From Mesorhizobium temperatum (GTDB taxonomy: Bacteria; Pseudomonadota; Alphaproteobacteria; Rhizobiales; Rhizobiaceae): a stretch of 64,000 nt of DNA. Shown piece after piece: positions 8,003 to 18,595 of the stretch. Positions within the stretch are counted from its first letter, which is position 1. Each line of letters begins with the position of its first letter. The notes beneath the pieces are model-generated. The model had not been told where the DNA came from, searched no databases, and worked only from the letters and a program-made list of their open reading frames with translations. The translations under genes were made by a program, and so were the position numbers. The DNA lies in NCBI RefSeq assembly GCF_002284575.1, contig NZ_NPKJ01000003.1:19015-83014 (forward strand), read 5' to 3'.

Positions 8003-9604
8003 ATGACAATCACTCGACGCTACTTGATGAAGGCAGGCATGGCCGCTGGGACGGCGCTAGCAATGCCATCGATCCTTCGGGCGCAGACATCACCAGATGC
8101 CGCTCGGACGGTTCGGATGGTAATGCCAGATCTGACTATCTTCGATCCACTCTTGTCCATTTCTGACCAGACCTACATGCATAGCCTTGCGGTCTACGAC
8201 ACGCTATTTGCACTCGACGCCAAGCTTGTGCCGCAACCGCAAATGGTCGGAAAGTGGGAGATTTCCGAGGACAAAAAAACCTATACGTTCGAACTCCGGG
8301 ATGGCCTACAATTCCATGACGGCACTCCCGTTACTGCGGCGGACTGCATAGCATCAATCCGTCGCTGGGGCCAAGTCGATGGTGGTGGAAAACTGATCAT
8401 GGAGCGGACCAGCGATATCGCAAAAAGAGACGAAAAAACGTTCACCATCGCTCTCAAGGAACCGTTGGGGATTCTGCTCGACTTGCTGGCGGCTGGGACA
8501 AATTTTCTTTCTATCATGCGCGAGAAGGATGCAGGTCGTCCCGCTACCGAGCAGGTGACCTCGAATATTGGGTCTGGGCCATTTAGATTCAATGAGAACC
8601 TTGTTCGGCCGGGCGCGAGCTTCACCTACGACCGCAATGAAAAGTATATCCCCCGTCAAGAGCCTGCCGAGGGCCTCGCAGGCGGGAAGGTCGTCAAAGT
8701 CGATCGAGTTGAATGGCAGGTCATTACCGATCAGCAAACTGCGTTGGCCGCGTTGCAGGCGGGTGAGACTGATTTCGTTTTGTCTCCTGCCCCAGATCTT
8801 TATCCGGTAATCGAAAATGACCCCAATCTTGAACTCCAGGTTCTAAATACGTCTGGCAGTGACCTTTATATACGCATGAATTTTTTACAGCCGCCGTTCA
8901 ACAACGTAAAAGCGCGCCAAGCGATGCTTCACCTGATCGACCAGGAAGCATTCTTACGGGTCATGGCCCCTGATTCTAGATTTGCACACCCAGTCACCTC
9001 ACTGTTTGGAAACAGTACCCCGTATTCCAATGACGAAAATACGGGGTGGTACAAGAAGGGTGGAGATCCGGAGCGGGCAAAACAGCTATTGCAGGAAGCC
9101 GGGTATGCCGGCGAGAAGGTTTTTATATTCCAGATTACGGACTGGGCGGCGGCCAGCAATGCCGCGCTCCTTTTGGCCGACACGCTGCGCAAGATCGGGG
9201 TCAATGTCGAGCTTGGGGCGATGTCCTTCGGTGAGTTCACAACGCGTCGGGCGAATAAGGGGCCGGTCGAAAATGGGGGCTGGAGCATCTTCATCTCGGA
9301 CTGGTCCGACTACAACTTCGGCGATCCAATCGGAACCTCCTTCATGTTCGCAAATGGCGACAAAGCTTGGTGGGGCTGGCCAAAGAGCGATGAATACGAA
9401 GCTCTCCGGGCAAAATGGGTAGTCGCCGAAACGCTCGAGAAACGCCAAGCACTGGCCCGGGAGATGCAAGGGGTTTGGTGGGACTTCGTTGGCGCCGTGA
9501 TGCTGGGGCAGATTGTCCAGCCAGTAGCGCACCGGAAGGCGCTAACGGGTCTAATCGCGGTACCTGATTCACGTTTCCCGATGTGGAACATGCAGAAGGC
9601 CTGA
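8003..9604 (+). CDS. ABC transporter substrate-binding protein, family 5 (dipeptide/oligopeptide type)
   Basis: 533 residues with a signal peptide (MTITRRYLMKAGMAAGTALA, cleavage near AQT); the RR pair suggests possible Tat export. The body has the family 5 pattern: VRMVMPDLTIFDPLLS, the YTFELRDGLQFHDGTPVTAADC block and GETDFVLSPAP. It is the periplasmic receptor for the permeases and ATPases that follow. A GAGGAGG Shine-Dalgarno lies 7 bases before the ATG. First gene of a five-gene operon with short gaps and overlaps. The ligand could be a dipeptide, oligopeptide or another amide-containing compound; the neighbouring hydrolases favour peptide-like substrates but do not prove it. Confidence 0.92.
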   Translation: MTITRRYLMKAGMAAGTALAMPSILRAQTSPDAARTVRMVMPDLTIFDPLLSISDQTYMHSLAVYDTLFALDAKLVPQPQMVGKWEISEDKKTYTFELRDGLQFHDGTPVTAADCIASIRRWGQVDGGGKLIMERTSDIAKRDEKTFTIALKEPLGILLDLLAAGTNFLSIMREKDAGRPATEQVTSNIGSGPFRFNENLVRPGASFTYDRNEKYIPRQEPAEGLAGGKVVKVDRVEWQVITDQQTALAALQAGETDFVLSPAPDLYPVIENDPNLELQVLNTSGSDLYIRMNFLQPPFNNVKARQAMLHLIDQEAFLRVMAPDSRFAHPVTSLFGNSTPYSNDENTGWYKKGGDPERAKQLLQEAGYAGEKVFIFQITDWAAASNAALLLADTLRKIGVNVELGAMSFGEFTTRRANKGPVENGGWSIFISDWSDYNFGDPIGTSFMFANGDKAWWGWPKSDEYEALRAKWVVAETLEKRQALAREMQGVWWDFVGAVMLGQIVQPVAHRKALTGLIAVPDSRFPMWNMQKA

Positions 9605-9609
9605 GCGCA

Positions 9610-10551
9610 ATGGCTATCTACATTCTGCGCAGAATGGTCTCGACCATCGCCGTCATGGTGATGGTCGGGATGTTTGTCTTCCTGCTTCTCAGGCTGGCGC
9701 CAGGCGATCCAGCGGCGATTATCGCCGGCAAGTCGGCCACGGCGGAGATGATCGCCGGCATTCGCGAACAGCTGGGCTTGAACGATCCCCTGCCGGTTCA
9801 GTTCGTACATTGGGCCTTCGGCATCCTCCGCGGTGATTTAGGCATCTCAATTTTTTCTGGGCGACCGGTTCTCGAACTCATCTCGCAGCGGCTTGAACCC
9901 ACCCTTTCCCTGTCGATCCTGACGATGATCCTTTCGGTGTTGGTCGGGGTCTCTTTCGGCATCCTTGCCGCGTGGCGATCTGGCGGTTTCGTCGACCGCC
10001 TCCTCACGGCCTTTTCGGCATTTGGTTATTCCGTCCCGGTCTTTGTCATCGGCTATTTCCTCATATACTTCTTCGCTATCCGGATGCACTGGCTGCCGGT
10101 GCAGGGGTATGCCCCGATCGGTGAGGGTCTCGGGCCTTGGTTTGTGCACCTGGTCCTGCCCACCGTGGCGTTAAGTCTTGGCTTCATTGCATTCATCGCC
10201 CGGGTTACGCGGGCGAGCATGCTCGAGGTTCTGTCGGAAGACTATATGCGAACGGCCGCCGCCAAAGGCGCTTCGTCCTATGCCATGCTTTTCCACCATG
10301 CCCTGAAGAATGCCGGCGTCCCGATCCTGACCGTCATCGGCCTAAGCTTTGCCTGGCTCATTGGCGGGGTTGTCCTCACGGAAACGGTGTTCAACATACC
10401 CGGTATCGGTCGTCTGGTCGTGGATGCGATCAACAACCGCGACTATCCCATCATTCAGAGTGTGCTCATCCTGACTTCGGGTTTGTACGTCCTTATCAAC
10501 CTCACGGTCGATCTGGCGTACACCCTGATCGATCCCCGGATCCGGTACTGA
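9610..10551 (+). CDS. ABC transporter permease, DppB type
   Basis: 313 residues from the ATG at 9610 (an ATG at 9583 in frame overlaps the previous gene and adds a non-family extension). Starts MAIYILRRMVSTIAVMVMVG with a transmembrane helix, then PGDPAAIIAG and GLNDPLPVQF blocks and about six membrane segments. The EAA loop that docks the ATPases reads DYMRTAAAKGASSYAMLFHH. It forms the inner-membrane channel with the DppC-type partner one base downstream. Confidence 0.92.
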   Translation: MAIYILRRMVSTIAVMVMVGMFVFLLLRLAPGDPAAIIAGKSATAEMIAGIREQLGLNDPLPVQFVHWAFGILRGDLGISIFSGRPVLELISQRLEPTLSLSILTMILSVLVGVSFGILAAWRSGGFVDRLLTAFSAFGYSVPVFVIGYFLIYFFAIRMHWLPVQGYAPIGEGLGPWFVHLVLPTVALSLGFIAFIARVTRASMLEVLSEDYMRTAAAKGASSYAMLFHHALKNAGVPILTVIGLSFAWLIGGVVLTETVFNIPGIGRLVVDAINNRDYPIIQSVLILTSGLYVLINLTVDLAYTLIDPRIRY

Positions 10552-10552
10552 T

Positions 10553-11434
10553 ATGACCCTCCTCTCCGCACCAGTTAAAGCCGCGCCGATCGGTCGGCTG
10601 CGACTATCTGAGATTCCCCGTCTGGCAAGGCGGCATCCGCTGGTCCTTGCAGGCGGCGGGCTCCTGGCGCTCCTGATCATTCTGGCGCTGGCCGCCCCGC
10701 TTTACGCTGGCGATCCGGTGAACATGGATCCGTTCAAGCGCCTCCAGCCGCCTTCTGCCGAGATGTGGTTCGGGAGCGACAATCTGGGCCGGGACGTGTT
10801 TGCGCGAACGATCTTCGGTGCCCGCATCTCCCTCGTGGTCGGGCTGCTGTCGGCAGCGAGCGCGGCCGTGGTCGGGCTACTGATTGGTGTCGTCGCAGGC
10901 TACAGCCGCGGCTTCGACAACATCGTCATGCGGATCATGGACGGCCTGATGTCGATCCCGACGATTCTGCTGGCCATTGCGCTCATCTCTCTGACGGGAC
11001 CCGGAATCGGCATCCTCATCGTTGCGATCGCAATCCCGGAGACGCCAGCCGTCGCGCGGCTGGTCCGTTCGGTGGTGCTGGGGGTTCGCGAGCGTCCCTA
11101 TGTGGAGGCCGCGCTCTGCGGCGGTGCGCGCCTGCCCAAGGTGCTGTGGCGGCATATCCTGCCGAGTACCATTCCTGCGCTGATGGTCCAGGGCGCTACT
11201 GTCTGCGCCAGCGCGATCCTGACCGAAGCCGGGCTGAGTTTCCTTGGCGTCGGTGTGCCGCCCGAGATCCCCAGTTGGGGCAACATGATCGCCAGTTCGC
11301 GCCTGTATCTCGCCATCGCCCCATTGACGATCTTCGCCCCCGGTATCTGCCTTGCCGTCACGGTCCTTGCCGTCAACCTGCTTGGCGACGGCCTGCGCGA
11401 TATGTTCGATCCCCGCGCGAAGCGGAGGCGCTGA
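10553..11434 (+). CDS. ABC transporter permease, DppC type
   Basis: 293 residues. Cytoplasmic N-terminus, a first membrane helix ([20 protein letters not shown]), the DppC landmark [20 protein letters not shown], and an EAA loop reading [19 protein letters not shown]. The C-terminus [15 protein letters not shown] is normal for the family. Starts one base after the dppB-type stop and is followed at once by the two ATPases. Complete. Confidence 0.92.
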   Translation: MTLLSAPVKAAPIGRLRLSEIPRLARRHPLVLAGGGLLALLIILALAAPLYAGDPVNMDPFKRLQPPSAEMWFGSDNLGRDVFARTIFGARISLVVGLLSAASAAVVGLLIGVVAGYSRGFDNIVMRIMDGLMSIPTILLAIALISLTGPGIGILIVAIAIPETPAVARLVRSVVLGVRERPYVEAALCGGARLPKVLWRHILPSTIPALMVQGATVCASAILTEAGLSFLGVGVPPEIPSWGNMIASSRLYLAIAPLTIFAPGICLAVTVLAVNLLGDGLRDMFDPRAKRRR

Positions 11435-11435
11435 C

Positions 11436-12443
11436 ATGCTGATGCGAGAATTCGCGGGCGATGACGTCCTGCTTGATGTCCGAGACCTTGAGACGCACTT
11501 TTACGGCGAGGAAAGCGTCACCCGTGCCTTGGGCGGCATCAGCTTCCAGGTGAAGAAAGGCGAAACGGTCGGTGTCGTCGGTGAATCCGGATGCGGGAAG
11601 AGCGTCACCGCCCTTTCCATTCTTCGCCTGCTGCCGAAGCTGAGCGCCAAGACCGTCGGCGGCGAGGTCCGCTTTCACGGACGCGACATCCTGGAGCTGT
11701 CCGATCGGGAGATGCGAAAGATCCGCGGCGACCAGATCGCCATGATCTTCCAGGAGCCTATGACGAGCCTGAATCCGGTCTACACGGTCGGCCACCAGAT
11801 CGCCGAGGCGGTTCAGATCCACACCAAGGCCTCGCGGCCCGTTGCCATGGCAAAGGCCGAAGAGATGCTCCGTCTCGTCCGCATCGCGGACCCCGAGCGC
11901 CGTGTCAGCAACTATCCTCATGAAATGTCAGGCGGCATGCGCCAACGCGTCATGATCGCCATGGCTCTTGCCTGCTCGCCGGAACTGTTGATCGCCGACG
12001 AGCCGACGACGGCGCTCGACGTCACCATCCAGGCGCAGATCCTGCGGCTGATCGTTGACCTGAAAGACCGCATGGGAGCGGCCGTGATGTTCATCACGCA
12101 TGATCTGGGCGTTGTCGCCGAGACATGCCAACGCGTGATTGTTATGTACGCCGGCCGGATCGTTGAGCAGGCGAACGTGGTAGATCTTTTTGCGCGTCCG
12201 GCGCATCCCTACACTCAGGGCCTCATGCGATCGGTGCCTGATCCGCGGCGGGGCCGTCAGCGCCGCCTTCCAGAAATCCCCGGCATCGTGCCAAACCTGC
12301 GCGAGCCCATTGTCGGCTGCAGCTTCGCGCCTCGCTGCCCCTTCGCGATCGATATTTGCCGCGAGAAGAGGCCCCCCCTGCGTGACGTCGGGTCGAGCCA
12401 CGCCGCGGCTTGCTGGCGCGCCGAAGAGGTGATGGGCGCATGA
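11436..12443 (+). CDS. ABC transporter ATP-binding protein, DppD type
   Basis: 335 residues from the ATG at 11436; an upstream in-frame start (11352) lies inside the permease gene and is rejected. Walker [10 protein letters not shown], signature MSGGMRQRV, Walker [13 protein letters not shown] and switch [10 protein letters not shown] are intact, and the C-terminal oligopeptide-transporter extension holds the cysteines typical of this group ([15 protein letters not shown]). Energises uptake together with the DppF-type ATPase, whose ATG overlaps this stop. Confidence 0.92.
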   Translation: MLMREFAGDDVLLDVRDLETHFYGEESVTRALGGISFQVKKGETVGVVGESGCGKSVTALSILRLLPKLSAKTVGGEVRFHGRDILELSDREMRKIRGDQIAMIFQEPMTSLNPVYTVGHQIAEAVQIHTKASRPVAMAKAEEMLRLVRIADPERRVSNYPHEMSGGMRQRVMIAMALACSPELLIADEPTTALDVTIQAQILRLIVDLKDRMGAAVMFITHDLGVVAETCQRVIVMYAGRIVEQANVVDLFARPAHPYTQGLMRSVPDPRRGRQRRLPEIPGIVPNLREPIVGCSFAPRCPFAIDICREKRPPLRDVGSSHAAACWRAEEVMGA

Positions 12444-13480
12444 CCGGTCCCTTGCTGAAAGTCGAGAATCTGACCAAGCATTATCCGCTCGGTGCGGGGT
12501 TCCTGAAGAAGACCATTCCGACGATCCGGGCGGTGGAGGATGTATCCTTCACCGTCGAGGCAGGCGAGACGCTTTGCATCGTCGGCGAATCCGGCTGCGG
12601 CAAGTCCACTGTCGCGCGGCTATTGATGCGGCTCGTGGATCCGACCGGCGGACGAGTGCTGATCGATGGCACCGATATTGCTGGCCTCAGAAAGCAGGAG
12701 CTTCGCGCGCATCGCCGTCGGATGCAGATGGTGTTTCAGGATCCTTACTCGTCGCTGAACCCGCGCCTCACCGCCGGACAGATCATCACCGAACCTGTCG
12801 AGAATTTCGAACGTCTGACCCGCAAGCAGCGCAACGCCCTTGCTGCTGACCTTCTCCAAAAGGTTGGCATGGCGCCCGAAATGATGCACAGGCTCCCGTC
12901 CGAATTGTCGGGCGGTCAGCGCCAGCGGCTCGGCATTGCCCGCGCCCTGTCGCTTAACCCCTCGCTCATCATCGCCGACGAAGCTGTGTCAGCCCTTGAC
13001 GTCTCCGTGCAGGCGCAGATTCTGAATCTGCTTCTGGATCTCCAGCAGCAGATGGGCCTCGCCTTCGTCTTCATCTCGCATGACCTCGGCGTCGTGGAGC
13101 ATATCGCGCATCGCGTTGCCGTCATGTATCTCGGGCGGATCGTGGAGCTCGCCCCGAGCGAGGCGCTCTTCGCGAAACCGGTCCATCCCTACACCGAGGC
13201 GCTGCTCGCGGCGGCACCCGTGCCGGATCCCACGCGGGTTCGGCTCGAGGCGCCTGTCGAGGGCGAGGTGCCAAGCCCGATCAATCCGCCGACCGGGTGC
13301 GCGTTCCACCCGCGTTGCCCGCTCGCGGTCGAGCGATGCCGCATTGAGGTACCCCCTTTGGTGCCGATGGCAGACGGACGGGTCGTGGCTTGTCATGTGC
13401 GCGCTCCGGCGACTGAGAGTCCCGGCCCCCGCCTGCGGCAACCAAATCGTCGACACACTGTCCCTGAAGCAAATGCATGA
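12440..13480 (+). CDS. ABC transporter ATP-binding protein, DppF type
   Basis: 346 residues from the ATG at 12440, overlapping the previous stop (ATGA). Walker [10 protein letters not shown], signature LSGGQRQRL, Walker [13 protein letters not shown], switch [10 protein letters not shown], and the C-terminal [15 protein letters not shown] cluster. Last intact gene of the operon. A broken relative with the same sequence around the switch region lies at 6005-6385, which suggests that a second copy of this operon once lay to the left. Confidence 0.92.
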   Translation: MTGPLLKVENLTKHYPLGAGFLKKTIPTIRAVEDVSFTVEAGETLCIVGESGCGKSTVARLLMRLVDPTGGRVLIDGTDIAGLRKQELRAHRRRMQMVFQDPYSSLNPRLTAGQIITEPVENFERLTRKQRNALAADLLQKVGMAPEMMHRLPSELSGGQRQRLGIARALSLNPSLIIADEAVSALDVSVQAQILNLLLDLQQQMGLAFVFISHDLGVVEHIAHRVAVMYLGRIVELAPSEALFAKPVHPYTEALLAAAPVPDPTRVRLEAPVEGEVPSPINPPTGCAFHPRCPLAVERCRIEVPPLVPMADGRVVACHVRAPATESPGPRLRQPNRRHTVPEANA

Positions 13481-13987
13481 GAATACCGAGGCCATCTCGT
13501 TATGCATCGTCTCCACTTCCAGATCCAAGTATAGCGCGTACTGCAGTTATGAACACAATTATCGCCCCGCGTATGAATTAAAATTCAAAGATTCCCTTGG
13601 GTAGTTGCTGGAGCTTTGCTGTGTTGTTGTTACAAAATACTGTATCGTGTGCGGATTTACTTTTGCTATGTTTAGGATATTTATGATGATGTTGCGTGAA
13701 AATCAGGAGGAGAGCGCCTCTTTGCTTGGCGCCCAGTCCGTAAAATTGTTCGGCCACAGCTGCCACGTTATCCGGGATGGGACCAGCCGTGTCAGAGTCG
13801 AGCGCGATCCGTTGCCGAGCTACGTCCTCAAAGGCGAAAGCGCCTAAATTGTCGACGTTGACCGGCAGCGTTTTCTCGACCTCAGTAACAATCTCACCAC
13901 CCTAATCCATGGGCATGGGTTTGATCCGGTGATGGATGGCGCTGGTTGCCAGACCCGAATTTGGAGATACCATGTGATGGACAGGCC
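13481..13987. other. Intergenic stretch with a possible agmatinase-like remnant on the minus strand
   Basis: No intact gene. Plus-strand bases 13885-13915 (CTCACCACCCTAATCCATGG) nearly repeat 5829-5849, inside the ureohydrolase gene. On the minus strand they would read PMPMD, a stop, then GGE, against LPMEQGGE in the intact protein. The match does not extend convincingly, so this is a weak hint of a second decayed copy. Confidence 0.3.
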
Positions 13988-16342
13988 ATGACCGATACCC
14001 CTGCGAACGAAACCATCCGGCTGGCCGGCCTTGAGGCCGAGGCCGAGATCCGCATCGACCACTGGGGCATTCCGCATATCAGGGCGGCAAGCGAACAGGA
14101 TCTGTTCTTGCTGCAGGGGTTCAACGCCGCCCGTGACCGGCTCTGGCAGCTCGATCTGTGGCGCAAGCGTGGCCTCGGCCTCCTCGCCGCGGATTTTGGC
14201 CCCGGCTACCTGGCCCAAGACCATGCCGCCCGGCATTTCCTCTACCGCGGCGACCTGGGTCCGGAATGGACAGCCTACGCGCCGGATACGGAAGAGATTT
14301 GCACCGCATTCACCGCCGGCATCAATGCCTATGTCGCGCTCTGCGAAGCGGAGCCCGGTCGCCTGCCGCCCGAATTTGCTCTGTTCGGTACGAAGCCAGC
14401 CTGGTGGCAGCCTTCCGATGTTGTCCGCGTCCGCACCAACGCGCTGATCGGCAACGGGCTGTCGGAGATCCTGCGCGCCAACATCATGGCGCTGGCTGAT
14501 GCCGAGACGGATCTGATGCGCTGCGAGATCGACCCGCCCGTCCGACCGAAGGCGTCCGCAGGCATTTCGCTGGCCGATATTCCGCTTGCCGCAACGCGCC
14601 TCCTCAAGCTTGCGACCGCGCCGGTCACCTTCGACAAGGCCCGCATTGCCGTTACCTTGGACGACATCTGGAAGTGGACCGAGGTGATCGATCTCGGCGA
14701 TGTCATCCAGGCAAAGATGGAAGAAGGCTCCAACAACTGGGCCGTCCACGGCTCCCGAACCGAAAGCGCCCGGCCGATCCTCGCGAGCGATCCGCACCGG
14801 GCGCATGCCGTGCCATCGCTACGTTACCTCGTGCACCTGGAAGCGCCGGGCCTCAATGTTATAGGCACGGGCGAGCCGACCGCGCCGGGCGTCTCCCTCG
14901 GCCACAATGAGAAGATCGCCTTCGGTCTCACGATCTTCGGGGCCGACCAGGAAGACATATATGTCTACGAGACGAAGGGCGGCGATCCGGATTCCTACCG
15001 CAATGGCGATCTTTGGGAGAAGATTACCCGCATCGAAGAGGCCTTTCCGGTCAAGGGCTTTGCCGACCAGACGCTGACGCTCTCCTTCACCCGACACGGT
15101 CCGATCCTGTACGAGAATTCAAAGAAGCGGCTGGTGATCGCTATACGCTCCGTTTGGCTGTCGCCGGGCTCGGCCGCGTATCTCGGCAGCCTATCCTACC
15201 TGCGGTAGCAACTCGGTGAAGGGTTTTTCTGAAACGCTTTCCCATTGGGGCACGCCTTCGGTCAACCATGTCAGCGCCGATGTGGAGGGCAATATTGGCT
15301 GGTTCACGGCCGGCTTCGCGCCTGTCCGTCCCAACTGGGAAGGTCTTTTGCCCGTGCCCGGCCACGGTAGCCATGAATGGGACGGTTTCCTACCTGCCAA
15401 TCAACTTCCACGCAAATACAATCCGTCCGAGGGCTTCGTGGCTTCCGCCAACGAAATGAACCTGCCGGCAGACCGCGATCCGAAAGCCCCGTCGATTGGA
15501 CATGAATGGGCGGAAGTGAGCCGCGCCCGGCGCATCAGGTCTGTCCTCACCAGCGATCCCTCACACACGCTGAAAGCGTCAATGGCGTTGCAGACGGACG
15601 TATACTCCCGGCCGGCTGCCACGATCTGCGGCATGCTTGAAAAAGTTGCAGACCGGCAACTTTTCGACGATGTTCCGCAAAAGGCACTCGATCTGCTCAG
15701 GAATTGGGACCACCGGCTTGAAGCCACGAGCCCCCCGCGGCGCTATTCGAAGTCTGGTGGATGAAGCACCTCCGCCCGGCGCTTCTCGCAAGATTCGCTC
15801 CGAACCCGACGGTGCTGCAGTTGCTGCTACCGGGCGATGTCGACCGGATGCTCTCCCTTCTGGCCGAGCCCGGGCTCCGATGGGACGAAGCCGAACGCGA
15901 CGACATGCTGCTTTCGACGCTTTCAGCCGGTTTTACCGATTGCGGCGCGCGGCTCGGCGCGGATCCGTTCGCCTGGCAATGGGGCAATTTGCACCGGGCG
16001 CTTTTCGAGCATGCCACCAGCCGCATCAGGCCGGAGAATGTCACGGAGTGGAATGTCGGTCCCCTCCCACTCGGCGGCAGCCGTTCGACGCCCATGCTCG
16101 CCGGCTACCGGATGAGCGATTTCGGCGTCACCCTAGGGGCGTCCGTTCGACTCGTCATGGATGTCGGCGACTGGGACAACAGCGTCTGCATCAACGCGCC
16201 CGGCCAGTCCGGCGACCCGCGCTCGGTCCATTACGGCGATCTCGCCGAAACATGGTCTAAAGGTGAATATGTGCCGCTCGTCTACAGCAAAAAGCGCGTT
16301 GAGGAAGAGACTGTCTGCCGCATCACCCTCTTACCGGATTGA
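13988..16342 (+). pseudogene. Penicillin acylase family N-terminal-nucleophile hydrolase, two frameshifts
   Basis: Three consecutive frames together encode about 780 residues of a penicillin G/acyl-homoserine-lactone acylase family protein. Frame 1 (to 15208) has the A-subunit start IRIDHWGIPHIRA, the family block QGFNAARDRLWQLD and the processing site EEGSNNWAV, whose serine would become the new N-terminal nucleophile. The frame shifts near 15200-15215 (SLSYLR then SETLSHWGTPSVN) and again in a run of C at about 15735 (LEATSP then AALFEVWW). The end (to 16342) is normal. Such enzymes cleave acylated amines in the periplasm. It follows the peptide ABC operon on the same strand. The frame breaks are small, so sequencing error in C-runs should be excluded. 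Confidence 0.85.
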
Positions 16343-16375
16343 GCCGCGGATCAAGCGACGGCGCGATCGGCCTAA

Positions 16376-16567
16376 ATCTACATCGCTAAAATCGCGCTTT
16401 GGCCCGAACAGGATACTTCCTTTCCCGAAATCACCGCCCGGCAGTATTCTGCCGGCGCTCTTACAAGATTGCAGGAGCGCTATGCCGTTCAGAATTATCT
16501 GTCGTTGTCCGGAATTAAGCCGGGCTTAGAGCTGAAACGAATCCGCCGAGAGTGCGAGCGGCAATAA
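16376..16567 (+). other. Short unidentified coding-like remnant
   Basis: An open frame reads IALWPEQDTSFPEITARQYS, later ERYAVQNYLSLSGIKPG, and ends at a stop at 16567. It has no start codon and is preceded by an in-frame stop. Its composition looks like real protein but I do not recognise the family; probably the tail of a lost gene. Confidence 0.35.
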
Positions 16568-16574
16568 CTCGATA

Positions 16575-16720
16575 AGGGTTACCAAACTTGTTCCTGTGGG
16601 TTACCAATCCGCGTGTTGGGTGGCCTTAAGTTACCAATCAGGACCACAATAAGCTTAATGAAGACAGCTCCTTAGCGCCAGTTCGGAATTGAATGTCATT
16701 GGGGCACTTTGGTAACCTGT
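16575..16720. repeat. Cluster of TTACCAA repeats
   Basis: GGGTTACCAAACTTG (from 16576), GGGTTACCAATCCGC (from 16599) and AAGTTACCAATCAGG (from 16627) are direct repeats, and CACTTTGGTAACCTG (from 16705) is the same motif inverted. Such clusters are typical of IS21-type or TniA/Mu-type transposon ends. No transposase is next to it. The thiE gene is truncated right beside it. Confidence 0.45.
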
Positions 16721-16739
16721 TGACCGAGGGGCATTGGGA

Positions 16740-17135
16740 ACCTCTTCGGTGCACCTTGGCCAGGAGGATTTGCAGACCGCCGATCGTTCGCGGATTCGGG
16801 TAGCCGGCGTGAGGCTCGGATTGAGCACGCATGATCATATCGAACTGGAAACGGCGATGGCCGCCGAGCCCGACTACATCGCGCTCGGCCCCATCTACCC
16901 GACCATCCTGAAGAAGATGAAATGGCCCCCGCAAGGCGTCGAACGGATCAACGAGTGGAAGCGCCGCGTCGCAGCGATTCCATTGGTCGCGATTGGTGGG
17001 CTCAACCCGGACAGGCTCGACGGTGTCTTTGCGGCCGGTGCGGACAGCGCGGCGGTGGTCACCGACATCACATTGAATGCCGATCCCCAAGCGCGCACGC
17101 GAGAATGGATCGAAAAGACAGACCGATGGCGCTGA
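16740..17135 (+). pseudogene. thiE: thiE, thiamine phosphate synthase, N-terminally truncated
   Basis: The frame begins in the middle of the family with SSVHLGQEDLQTAD and continues GVRLGLSTHD, PDYIALGPIYPT, PPQGVERI and PLVAIGGLNPDRLDGVFAAG to a normal end, about 130 of roughly 210 residues. The pyrophosphate-binding N-terminal part is lost at a junction next to the TTACCAA repeat cluster. ThiE joins the thiazole and pyrimidine moieties of thiamine. Its stop overlaps the thiD start, so the pair was an operon. Confidence 0.85.
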
Positions 17136-17888
17136 GGCGAGAACCGCATGTGCTTGTTGTTGGCGGCTCGGACTCCAGCGGAGGTGCCGGAATTGCACGC
17201 GATATCGAGACGATCTCTTCCATTGGCGTGCGCACCTGCCTCGCCGTCACCGCGCTGACGGTGCAGACGCACGACGCCGTCATGGAAATCAGTCATTCGT
17301 CACCAAGCCGATCAGATGCGCGCCGCACTGCAGGCCAACGAGGTAACGGCCATCAAGATCGGCATGCTGGCGACTGCCGAGATCATCGTTGCCGTTGCAG
17401 CGGTGCTGCGTGAAAATCCGCACGTGCCGGCGATACTGGACCCGGTGCTGGCGTCGACATCAGGCCGGACGCTTCTGGAAGCCGGCGCCATCGCCGTCAT
17501 GAAGCGTGATCTGCTGCCGCTTTGCTGTCTCGTCACACCCAATCTCATCGAGCTGGCGCTCCTGGTTGGCTCGGAACTGGCAGTGGATGAGGACGGCGCA
17601 CTGTTGCAAGGCCGGGAATTGCTGAACGCCGGAGCGCAGGCCCTGCTGATCAAGGGCGGCCATGCATCGGGACCTCGATCGACCGATATTCTGTCGCGTT
17701 CCGATCAAGAACCCACCCGCTTCGACTCACCACGCCTTGCCGCGTCGATGCGCGGGACTGGCTGCATGCTGGCCAGCGCGATTGCGGCGCATCTGGCGAA
17801 TGCGAGATCACTCGAAGACAGCGTGCGCAAAGGAAGTTGTTTGTCTTCGAGAAGCTGCAGAAGGCTGCAGAAGAATGCAACCACATAA
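17126..17888 (+). pseudogene. thiD: thiD, hydroxymethylpyrimidine (phosphate) kinase, frameshifted
   Basis: Starts ATG at 17126 with REPHVLVVGGSDSSGGAGI, the ribokinase-fold nucleotide motif of ThiD. The frame is lost near 17300 (HSSPSR) and resumes with QMRAALQANEVTAIKIGM, then ILDPVLASTSG, LVTPNLIELALLVG and the catalytic block RGTGCMLASAIAAHL. A second shift near 17840 separates the C-terminal helix FVFEKLQKAAEE. With two frame breaks it should be inactive. Confidence 0.85.
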
Positions 17889-18135
17889 TAGCCGATTCAC
17901 AGGGGAACGCCGACTGGCGCCCTCTATTCTCCAGAGAAAGTGAGGTCGAGGGGCCTCCCAAGGAGCGGAAGAACTCCCGTTTCCTTTTTTCGCGGTCAGC
18001 TGAAAAGTCTTCAGCCTAAACATGACTATTGTGGTTTGCCTGTCGTATTTCTGAACGCCATTGCACGGTAGAGTGACCGAACCTCATCGCGTGCGTGGCA
18101 CGGAAGGCCAGGAGGCCGTCGTACAAGCTGAGGCA

Positions 18136-18237
18136 CTACAAGATGGTATAGGCCGTCAGGCAGACGAGTGGAGTGCCACCCTTCCGGGAACGGATATCAG
18201 GCGGTGTGATCGCCTTGGTGTTAGCAACTGCACTCAA
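18136..18237 (-). pseudogene. panB: panB stub with conserved leader
   Basis: From a TTG at 18237 the minus strand reads LSAVANTKAITPPDIRSRKG followed by GTPLVCLTAYT and a stop. The intact panB at 59237 reads [20 protein letters not shown] followed by [11 protein letters not shown]. Conservation extends about 90 bases upstream, through the GGGGAAGGAG ribosome site to TTCGCACCTGCACAAAAAT. Only the first 33 codons or so remain. It marks a lost second copy of the pantothenate gene next to the broken thiamine genes. The rest of 17889-18522 holds nothing I can identify. Confidence 0.75.
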
Positions 18238-18595
18238 GAGGGCTCCTTCCCCAACGTTACCAACCATGGGTGCCGCGTTTGGCACATTTTTGTGCAGGTG
18301 CGAAGAGTTAAATTCGCACATGCGAGTGAGATACGCGCCGACAGTCCTCGTCAGGCAGAAGGACCAGTGCAAGATCCGGTTTCAAGGTAAGCCCAGATTG
18401 CGACCACGGTCGCCGTGGAGACATCACACCAATGCGGAAAATACATGCTTTGCCCAGCCGGTCTCGGAACATTCGCGGTTCGAGAACGGTCCCCTTTTGC
18501 CGTATGTCCCGCATTCTCACGGCTAGGGTCAGGACCTATTAAATAGCTTGTGGGTCGTTCAGCGCCCTGATTCATTGTCGGCGGAGGTGCCACAA

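Noticed and set aside
13605..13847. 80-codon plus-strand frame after the first ABC operon
   Set aside because: No ribosome site, no recognisable domain, and composition unlike the neighbouring genes.
13844..14806. Long minus-strand open frame opposite the penicillin acylase gene
   Set aside because: Antisense shadow of a GC-rich gene; the opposite strand encodes clear acylase motifs and this frame has no recognisable domain.
18283..18300. Possible sigma-54 promoter (TGGCAC...TGTGC) near the panB stub
   Set aside because: The spacing between the GG and GC elements is one base too long, the intact panB copy has TGGCAT, and it points away from panB.
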